From: Bacillota bacterium
GTDB lineage: Bacteria; Bacillota; Limnochordia; Darwinibacteriales; DTU012
Direction of reading: 5' to 3'
Assembly: GCA_012521805.1 (NCBI GenBank)
Contig: JAAYLQ010000168.1
Coordinates: 1 to 13,993, forward strand
DNA: 13,993 nucleotides
Positions 7,251 to 13,354 of this stretch are shown in pieces. How positions within the stretch are numbered: position 1 is the first letter of the stretch; every line of letters starts with the position of its first letter. Position numbers and translations under genes: made by a program. The notes under the pieces were generated by a model. It was given only the letters and a program-made list of their open reading frames with translations. It had not been told where the DNA came from and made no database searches.

Positions 7251-8822
7251 ATGAAACGCTTGGGTGGATTAAAAGTTTTAGTTGTGCTAGTCTTAGTCTT
7301 TACCATGACTGGATGTTCATGGGTGAAGCGGGTCTTTGGGGAGGAAAAACCGGTAATTGTAACTGACCCAGCTCATCTATTTGAGGACATTGAAATTGCA
7401 GAAGCTTATAAACCAATTGGTCAGCACAATCCAATCCTGCCTCACAGATTCGGCGCCGATCCGTACGCTCTTGCGTACGAAGACCGTGTGTATGTCTATT
7501 CTACTAATGATGCCATTATTCGTGACAGCCAGGGCAACGTGCTTGACAATAACTATGGTTTGATCCGCTCCATTAATGTTGTTTCATCAGCTGACTTGGT
7601 TAACTGGACAGATCACGGCTGGATCGACGTTGGTCCTCCTGCTAGAGGTATAGCGGTATGGGCTGGTAACTCCTGGGCACCAGCAGCAATTTATAAGGAA
7701 ATTGATGGTAAGGATCAGTTTTTCTTGTATTTTGCCAACAGTGGAAATGGCATAGGGGTCTTGACAAGCGACAGTCCAGTGGGTCCCTTTGTCGATCCGA
7801 TCCGCAGACCACTAGTATCCCGCAGTGTGCCGAATGCCAATGTGATGTGGCTGTTTGATCCTGCTGTTGTTCTCGATGATGAAGGTAATGGTTACCTCTA
7901 CTTTGGCGGTGGAGTTCCCCAAGGCCAGGGAGAAAATCCGGGTACTGCAAGAGTGGTGGCCCTCGGCGACGACATGATCAGCTTAGCTGGAACTCCTCAA
8001 GCGGTGGAAGCACCGTGGTTTTTTGAAGCAGCTTTTGTGATGAGAATTGACGACACTTACTATTACACCTATTGCACCAACTTTGAAAACCGTGCTCGCG
8101 CAACCGGGGATATTATGACTGACCAAGGGGAAATCGTGTACATGACTAGTACCGATCCCATGGGTCCATGGGAGTATCAAGGTTCAATCTTGAAGAACCC
8201 AGGGGCGTTTTTCGGAGTAGGTGGAAATAACCACCACAGCATAGCGCAATTTAACGATCAATGGTATATTTTCTATCATGCCCGCACCTTAGAACAAGCA
8301 ATGGGCATCGATGGTGGTTACCGCAGTACCCATGTGGATAAACTGACCATTACCGAAGATGGAGTTATTCTGTCCACCACTGGTACGCGCAAAGGGGTTG
8401 ACCAAATTAAGTTTTTGGATCCTTATCAGATTACTGAGGCTGAAACCATGGCATGGGCTGGCAACATCACAGTAACACCAACCAGCGAAAGAAGTGCAGT
8501 TTTTGGTGAAGCCAATACTGTAGTTACTGATATGGCTACAGGTAGTTTTATTGGATTAAGTGGAGTAGATTTTGGCAGTTCCGGTGCTACGCAGTTTACT
8601 GCCAAAGTAGCTTCTACTGAGGATATCAATGCGATTAAGATTACCACTGGTAGTCCTGAAAACGAAGCCTATGGATATTTAGTGGTACCAAACACAGGCA
8701 GTCTGGAAAAATTTGTGGAGGTTACCGTTGAATTAGAACGTCCAATTACTGGTGTAAATGATTTATTCTTCATATTCGCCGGCGATGGTTTTGCCTTTGA
8801 TGCATGGCAATTCCATAATTAA
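7251..8822 (+). CDS. lipoprotein GH43-CBM6 glycosidase
   Basis: The 523-aa product starts MKRLGGLKVLVVLVLVFTMTGC, a lipobox with C22, so it should be anchored to the outer face of the membrane. A linker of about 40 residues precedes a GH43 propeller (about 60-385) and a CBM6-type module (about 389-522). The likely catalytic base is D70 (GADPYALAY), the pKa modulator D203 (LFDPAVVLDDEG) and the general acid E259 (FFEAAF). The nearby E253 (VEAPW) is a less likely alternative, because subfamilies with a FFEA motif place the acid there. The enzyme is only distantly related to the two other GH43s in the window and belongs to another GH43 branch, probably an arabinofuranosidase or xylosidase acting on xylan fragments at the cell surface. 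Its CBM6 is the most diverged of the five, with the TGGW loop replaced by TGSLEKF, and may have lost canonical binding. Confidence 0.9.
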   Translation: MKRLGGLKVLVVLVLVFTMTGCSWVKRVFGEEKPVIVTDPAHLFEDIEIAEAYKPIGQHNPILPHRFGADPYALAYEDRVYVYSTNDAIIRDSQGNVLDNNYGLIRSINVVSSADLVNWTDHGWIDVGPPARGIAVWAGNSWAPAAIYKEIDGKDQFFLYFANSGNGIGVLTSDSPVGPFVDPIRRPLVSRSVPNANVMWLFDPAVVLDDEGNGYLYFGGGVPQGQGENPGTARVVALGDDMISLAGTPQAVEAPWFFEAAFVMRIDDTYYYTYCTNFENRARATGDIMTDQGEIVYMTSTDPMGPWEYQGSILKNPGAFFGVGGNNHHSIAQFNDQWYIFYHARTLEQAMGIDGGYRSTHVDKLTITEDGVILSTTGTRKGVDQIKFLDPYQITEAETMAWAGNITVTPTSERSAVFGEANTVVTDMATGSFIGLSGVDFGSSGATQFTAKVASTEDINAIKITTGSPENEAYGYLVVPNTGSLEKFVEVTVELERPITGVNDLFFIFAGDGFAFDAWQFHN

Positions 8823-8899
8823 TTATGAATACTGGTGTTGACTTTTAATTATGGACCGCGCTGGGTTTTGATTATGTTGCTGTCGAGAAAAGATTATGG
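8814..8899. repeat. palindrome plus four spaced ATTATG motifs ahead of the GH5-like gene
   Basis: CATAATTAATTATG (8814-8827) is a perfect 14-bp palindrome that spans the stop codon of the upstream gene. ATTATG then recurs at 8822, 8848, 8871 and 8893, 22-26 bases apart, the last just before the start of the GH5-like gene. A further 10-base direct repeat, TGTCGAGAAA, occurs at 8881-8890 and again at 8910-8919, inside the start of the coding region. This could be an operator array or simple AT-rich coincidence. Confidence 0.35.
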
Positions 8900-10558
8900 A
8901 TGGTCATGATGTCGAGAAAGGTTCTACTTGTCGTAGGTTTAGTGGTTATTATAAGTATTGGCGCCTGCTTAAGCGCTGCAGCAAGTGATCGGATCGGAAT
9001 TAGGCCGACTCCGCCGCTGCATGTTGAAGGAAATCAATTAAAGGATCCTGCTGGAAATTCAGTTTTGCTCCATGGTTGGATGCAGCCTACAGCCAGTTAC
9101 TTTAATGGACATGGTAAGTGGTACCTTGATCCTTGGGATTGGAACCGGCTGAGATCGCCTTTAACACGCTCAGGCGTATCTGATTTCCTCGGATTTTTAG
9201 AAGAAGTCGCTATCTTGATGACTGACCCTAGTCCCAGGTATGGACGGGAACATGGATGGCACTGCAGTTTTGTGCGCTTAAACACTGATGGAGTTGGTGG
9301 TTGGTCTAGTGCTGGCGGTCTGGAAGATCCGGAGCAGTTTGATGCCTGGATTAATAACTTCCTTGTTCCCTATGTCAACATTCTGAGGAGCAGAGGCTTA
9401 TATTTAGTGCTGAGCGCAACAGGACCAATGATTGTGAATGTTGATGGAGATTTATCGAAGAATGCGAGCATAGGCACTCAGGAGCGACTGATGATTTTTT
9501 GGGAAAAAGTTGCCAGTGCTCCAGGCATTAAAAATGCCGATAACGTCATGTTTGAGCTGATGAACGAACCAGTGATGATCGAGACCGAGCCAGGCAATAA
9601 CCGCTGGGGAATGCAGAATAAGGTTTACTTCGAGGCCTTTACCAAGTGGCTGCAGCCTATTATCGATGTGATCCGCAGCACTGGCGCTAACAATATTATC
9701 TGGGTTCCCACTTTAGAATGGCAGGGTTCTCCCCAGCAGTGGCCGTTCTATCCATTTAGTGGTGAGAACATAGGAGTTGCAGTCCATTATTATCCAGCTT
9801 ACGGCGGTGTATTCGATAAACCCGCAGCAATCCAAAGCCTATGGGATAGACAGTATAAGCCTGCGGCAGATCGGTGGCCGATGATTATTACTGAAATGTT
9901 CTGGACTCCAATGCCTGATGATCCCCGCAATCTGGTTAATGGGACAACTGAGAAATTCGGCAACAGTATTAGAAAAGCGATTGATAATCAAGGTAATGTA
10001 TCGTTCCTTGTTGGTTTTATCAGCGATCTGCTGGACGATTTAAATCACAGCAGACCGCTAGACTGTGAGCTGAGTGAACGGGAAGGCGCGCAGGCATACT
10101 TTGATTGGATGCCTGAGTTGGCCGAGCTGAGCATCAGATCTTATGGCTATCAAGCTGTTCCCGGTAGGATTGAAGCAGAAAGATTTGAGTTGATGGCGCC
10201 AGGAATCAGAGTGGCTTCCAATTCTGATAATCCGTCTGAACGGCACCTTGGCAATATTAAATCAGGTAATTGGATCAGCTATTTAGTCGATGTGGCTGAG
10301 GCTGGCAGTTATCTGATTAAATTCAGATTTGACGCTGACGAACAAGCTGATGTTGATATTGTTGTGAAAGACCAGTCCGGGGATACTGTGGGAGTCTATA
10401 CCGTTCATACCGCTCACTTAAACAAAGATCATGGCTGGTATCTAGATGGAGTGGTTGTCAACCTGCAAGCAGGAAAGCAAGAATTAGTAATCGAATTTGC
10501 AGGGGAAAATGCTGATGCGACCAGCATTGATTGGATGGAATTTGAATTTGCACAGTAG
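8900..10558 (+). CDS. exported GH5-like glycoside hydrolase with C-terminal CBM6/35-like module
   Basis: The 552-aa product has an N-terminal hydrophobic segment that could be a lipoprotein signal (IGAC, C23) or an ordinary signal peptide cut near SAAAS. A clan GH-A barrel (about 35-415) shows R126 (FVRLN), acid/base E223 (ELMNEP), H296 (VAVHYYP) and nucleophile E332 (MIITEMFW), the pattern of GH5. The C-terminus (about 421-552; GRIEAERFE, SGNWISYLVDV, SIDWMEFEF) is a CBM6/CBM35-type sandwich, unlike the CBM6 modules of the GH43 genes. The substrate cannot be read: glucan, mannan or xylan backbones are all possible, and I do not recognise the subfamily. The start is uncertain: ATG 8900, 8906 and 8909 are all in frame, none has a strong ribosome binding site, and the sequence before them is unusual for this locus. 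The acid/base and nucleophile motifs make the GH-A assignment firm. Confidence 0.85.
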   Translation: MVMMSRKVLLVVGLVVIISIGACLSAAASDRIGIRPTPPLHVEGNQLKDPAGNSVLLHGWMQPTASYFNGHGKWYLDPWDWNRLRSPLTRSGVSDFLGFLEEVAILMTDPSPRYGREHGWHCSFVRLNTDGVGGWSSAGGLEDPEQFDAWINNFLVPYVNILRSRGLYLVLSATGPMIVNVDGDLSKNASIGTQERLMIFWEKVASAPGIKNADNVMFELMNEPVMIETEPGNNRWGMQNKVYFEAFTKWLQPIIDVIRSTGANNIIWVPTLEWQGSPQQWPFYPFSGENIGVAVHYYPAYGGVFDKPAAIQSLWDRQYKPAADRWPMIITEMFWTPMPDDPRNLVNGTTEKFGNSIRKAIDNQGNVSFLVGFISDLLDDLNHSRPLDCELSEREGAQAYFDWMPELAELSIRSYGYQAVPGRIEAERFELMAPGIRVASNSDNPSERHLGNIKSGNWISYLVDVAEAGSYLIKFRFDADEQADVDIVVKDQSGDTVGVYTVHTAHLNKDHGWYLDGVVVNLQAGKQELVIEFAGENADATSIDWMEFEFAQ

Positions 10559-10594
10559 ATTACACGCGGATTTACAAGTAAGAAGCAAGCCACC
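10559..10594 (+). repeat. left arm of split inverted repeat flanking the CBM22-like gene
   Basis: ATTACACGC (10559-10567) and AAGCCACC (10587-10594; GCAAGCCACC from 10585) are separated by 19 bases here. Their reverse complement occurs as one continuous 17-base run at 11213-11229 beyond the small CBM22-like gene. This arm begins directly after the stop codon of the GH5-like gene. Confidence 0.5.
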
Positions 10595-10644
10595 ACTTCT
10601 GTCAAATGTTTAGATTGCAAATTAAGAATTTAGGAGGTTTGGAT

Positions 10645-11178
10645 ATGAGAAAGAGTTTTATGTTGATGCTGGCTTTGGTACTGTGCCTGAGCATGAGTGC
10701 ATTTGCCGCTGAATATGAAGCTGTTATTGATTTTAGCTACGGTGAATCGGGTTGGGGACCGATGGGCGGAGCAGTGTTCTATGTAACTAACGAGGATGCA
10801 AGAAGTGAATCGCTAAGCTTGGCTGTTGTTGGCAGAACACAAACTTGGGAAGGCACAATCTTTGAACTGTTTAATGTGCTCGAAGATGGCGGAGTATACA
10901 ACTTCAGCATCTGGGTTAAAGCATTGGACGCTGCCCCAGGATCTCAAGTATGGATTACCTGCGTACAGATAGATACCGCTGGCGATGCTCATTACACTCG
11001 TCTCTGTGACCCAGTCGAGATCAGCACCACCGAATGGGTAGAATTGGTTGTGGAAAACTTTGAATTTACTAAGGAAGGTTATACCGGCACAGCAATTTAC
11101 CTCGAAGTTGATGACGAGTTTGCTTCCTATTTAATGGATGATTTTAAAATTACTGGTAACAAGCCAATCCACTTATAA
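10645..11178 (+). CDS. secreted stand-alone CBM22-like xylan-binding protein
   Basis: The 177-aa product has a signal peptide (MRKSFMLMLALVLCLSMSAFA|AEYE) followed by a single beta-sandwich domain of about 150 residues. The pattern GWGPMGG, then SLSLAVVGRTQTWEG, then GGVYNFSIWVKAL and a closing YLMDDFKI fits CBM22 (xylan-binding, usually attached to GH10 xylanases), with CBM4/9 as the alternative. No catalytic domain, lipobox, membrane anchor or sorting signal is present, so the protein should be released as a free binding module. The start ATG 10645 follows TAGGAGGT by about 7 bases; an in-frame upstream ATG at 10606 has no such site and would precede the signal peptide. A GH10 gene lies two genes downstream, so the protein may bind the same substrate in trans. 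Alternatively it may be a detached former GH10 module. Confidence 0.85.
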   Translation: MRKSFMLMLALVLCLSMSAFAAEYEAVIDFSYGESGWGPMGGAVFYVTNEDARSESLSLAVVGRTQTWEGTIFELFNVLEDGGVYNFSIWVKALDAAPGSQVWITCVQIDTAGDAHYTRLCDPVEISTTEWVELVVENFEFTKEGYTGTAIYLEVDDEFASYLMDDFKITGNKPIHL

Positions 11179-11212
11179 TACTTTATCAACAACGAACAGC
11201 AGTGCGGCAGAG

Positions 11213-11229
11213 GGTGGCTTGCGTGTAAT
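11213..11229 (-). repeat. right arm of split inverted repeat flanking the CBM22-like gene
   Basis: GGTGGCTTGCGTGTAAT is the reverse complement of ATTACACGC joined directly to AAGCCACC, the two parts of the arm at 10559-10594. The match may extend past it as an imperfect TCTG block (TCTG near 10597-10600 against CAGA at 11209-11212). Confidence 0.5.
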
Positions 11230-11274
11230 ACCATCATTAAGATGGGGAAGTGGCAGTTAGGTTAGGATGCACAA

Positions 11275-11298
11275 GGGGTGTTCTAAAAGGAACACCCC
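11275..11298 (+). terminator. perfect 9-bp GC-rich hairpin before the GH27 gene
   Basis: GGGGTGTTC (11275-11283) pairs with GAACACCCC (11290-11298) around TAAAAG. It is followed by CCACTAG, not by a T-tract, and lies about 30 bases before the ribosome binding site of the GH27 gene, so it may act as an mRNA hairpin or leaky terminator. Its first bases (AGGGGTGTT) are shared with the hairpin at 3433. Confidence 0.45.
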
Positions 11299-11327
11299 CA
11301 CTAGTTCTAGGCTGAGTTAATGGATTT

Positions 11328-11334
11328 GGAGGTG
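11328..11334 (+). promoter_or_regulatory. ribosome binding site favouring GTG start at 11341
   Basis: GGAGGTG lies 6 bases before GTG 11341. The alternative ATG at 11320 has no purine-rich site at the right distance and would put this site inside the coding region. Confidence 0.7.
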
Positions 11335-11340
11335 CTTCTT

Positions 11341-13326
11341 GTGGCAGCAGGAAGCAGACTGTGGAAATTGTTGCTGATATTTTCTTTAAGTTTGGTGCTG
11401 GTTTTTGCTTCGGCATTTCAGTTGAAAGCTCTTGACAATGGTCTAGCGTTAACGCCGCCGATGGGTTGGAATAGTTGGAATGCTTTCCATGGAGACATTG
11501 ATGAGGTGAAGATTAGAGAAATTGCCGAGGCAATGGTCAGTTCTGGTATGAAGGATGCTGGCTATGAATATGTCATCCTTGACGATAACTGGATGGCCAA
11601 TCCAGCTCGCGATGCAGACGGTAATCTGATGGCAGATCCTGTCCGTTTTCCCAGTGGGATTAAAGCGTTAGCAGACTACATCCATTCCCTTGGTCTGAAG
11701 ATTGGCATCTATGGGGATCGAGGCTCAATGACCTGTATGAACATTCCAGAGAGTGGCAGTTATGGATATGAAGAGCAGGATGCTAAAAAATTTGCGGAAT
11801 GGGGTATTGATTACTTAAAATACGATAACTGTAACGTTGCAGCAGGAAGCTGTATCAGCTGTGACTATAAAACAATGCAGGAAGCTTTGGCCAACAGTGG
11901 AAGGCCAATTGTATTCAGTATTTGTGCGTGGGGGTTTCAGCCATGGATGCCTGAGGTAGGCAACCTGTGGCGGACTACAGGTGATATAGTTGATAAGTGG
12001 GACAATGGAAACGATTGGTTTGTCGGAATTATAAATGCAATTGACATCAATATGCGGTATCGGCAGTATGCCAAACCAGGAGCGTGGAACGATCCCGATA
12101 TGTTTGTGATCGGAAATGGCGGCTGTACGACAGAAGAGTACCGCACCCAGTTCAGTATGTGGGCAATGATGGCAGCTCCCTTGATTGCTGGTAACGATCT
12201 GCGGACAATGGATGAAGTAACAAGGGAGATTCTGACTAACAAAGAGGTTATTGCAGTAAATCAAGATCCCCTTGGGATACAGTGTATTAAAGTTCGAGAT
12301 GATGGGGATCAAGAAGTTTATGTCAAACCACTTGCTAATGGCGATTATGCTGTTGCACTCCTGAATAGAGGCGAAAGTGCGGCCAAAATTCGGGTGACTG
12401 CTGAAGAAATCGGGTTTTCTGCTAAACCAGAATCCGGATACTTAGTTAGAGATCTTTGGCAGCACAGCGATTTTGGTTCCTTAGGCGAAATTGAGGCCGA
12501 TGTACCAGTGCATGGAACTGTGATGTATCGGGTGAGCCAAGTTCCGGTTGAACAGCTGCCGGGATATGTCGAAATAAATCTCAGCGCTGACCAGTCAGTT
12601 TCTGCAGAGGCTCATTTCGAGTTTGCTGTTAACCTGGTAAATAGTGGGGCTAAAGACGTGGTAAATGTGATGATTAGTTTACAAGTACCCGATGGATGGT
12701 TGGCTGAAGGCCTAACGGATTCCGGCTTCAATCAGCTTGCTGTTGGTGATTCTATAGCTGCTAAATGGAATATTTCGCCTTCGTTAGCCGCAGATGGCTT
12801 CAGCGATATTGTAGTAACTGTAACATACCAGGATGAGCTGGGGGAACGGGAGTGGCAAAAAGGTTTTAGAGTACTGGTGCTGCCGCCAGAGGGCAGTATT
12901 TACGTGAGTGATCTGCAGGCTCTCACTTCAGTTAACGGCTGGGGACCAATGGAAATTGATATGTCCAACGGTGAAATGGCAGCTGGAGATGGTCGCATTA
13001 TTACAATTAACGGCTCCCAGTATCAAAAAGGCTTGGGAGTTCATGCCTACAGCGAGGTTGTTTACGACATTGGCGGGCAGTTTTCAACATTTATTTCTGA
13101 TATCGGTGTCGATGATGAGGTAGGAAACCGCGGCAGCGTGATCTTCCAGGTTTGGGGAGATGGTGCTAAGCTGTGGGAAAGCGGTATTGTAACGGGCGCA
13201 TCTGATCCAGAAACAGTAGTTGTTGATGTTGCAGGGATAAATACCCTCAAGCTGGTCGTGACAGATGGTTATGATGGCGATGCTTACGATCACGCAAACT
13301 GGGCTGGAGCAAGGTTGCTCAAGTAA
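11341..13326 (+). CDS. secreted GH27 alpha-galactosidase with NEW3-like and NPCBM domains
   Basis: From GTG 11341 the product is 661 aa, with a signal peptide ending near AFQLKA|LDNG. The GH27 barrel (about 31-310) shows PPMGWNSWN (39-47), nucleophile D162 (LKYDNC) and acid/base D215 (RTTGDI). A beta-sandwich follows (about 315-398), then a NEW3-like alpha-galactosidase-associated Ig domain (about 408-512) and a C-terminal NPCBM domain (about 518-661; YQKGLGVHAYSEVVYDI). GH27 enzymes release alpha-galactose; some act on beta-L-arabinopyranose. Both aspartates of the sugar-binding DDNW motif (D81, D82) are retained, which favours alpha-galactosidase. Likely targets are galactosyl side chains of heteroxylan or galactomannan met together with xylan. 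The gene lies 28 bases before the GH10 gene and is probably co-transcribed with it. ATG 11320 is an alternative start adding seven residues. Confidence 0.93.
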   Translation: MAAGSRLWKLLLIFSLSLVLVFASAFQLKALDNGLALTPPMGWNSWNAFHGDIDEVKIREIAEAMVSSGMKDAGYEYVILDDNWMANPARDADGNLMADPVRFPSGIKALADYIHSLGLKIGIYGDRGSMTCMNIPESGSYGYEEQDAKKFAEWGIDYLKYDNCNVAAGSCISCDYKTMQEALANSGRPIVFSICAWGFQPWMPEVGNLWRTTGDIVDKWDNGNDWFVGIINAIDINMRYRQYAKPGAWNDPDMFVIGNGGCTTEEYRTQFSMWAMMAAPLIAGNDLRTMDEVTREILTNKEVIAVNQDPLGIQCIKVRDDGDQEVYVKPLANGDYAVALLNRGESAAKIRVTAEEIGFSAKPESGYLVRDLWQHSDFGSLGEIEADVPVHGTVMYRVSQVPVEQLPGYVEINLSADQSVSAEAHFEFAVNLVNSGAKDVVNVMISLQVPDGWLAEGLTDSGFNQLAVGDSIAAKWNISPSLAADGFSDIVVTVTYQDELGEREWQKGFRVLVLPPEGSIYVSDLQALTSVNGWGPMEIDMSNGEMAAGDGRIITINGSQYQKGLGVHAYSEVVYDIGGQFSTFISDIGVDDEVGNRGSVIFQVWGDGAKLWESGIVTGASDPETVVVDVAGINTLKLVVTDGYDGDAYDHANWAGARLLK

Positions 13327-13340
13327 CTATTGAAAAATGG

Positions 13341-13348
13341 AAGGAGAT
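13341..13348 (+). promoter_or_regulatory. ribosome binding site for the GTG-initiated GH10 gene
   Basis: AAGGAGAT lies 6 bases before GTG 13355. The GTG is followed at once by a signal-peptide coding sequence, so this site sets the start even though no ATG is available there. Confidence 0.8.
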
Positions 13349-13354
13349 GTACAG

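Noticed and set aside
11815..12312. 165-residue open frame on the minus strand inside the GH27 gene
   Set aside because: It lies antisense to strongly conserved GH27 motifs, has no ribosome binding site or recognisable domain, and is a shadow of the real gene.
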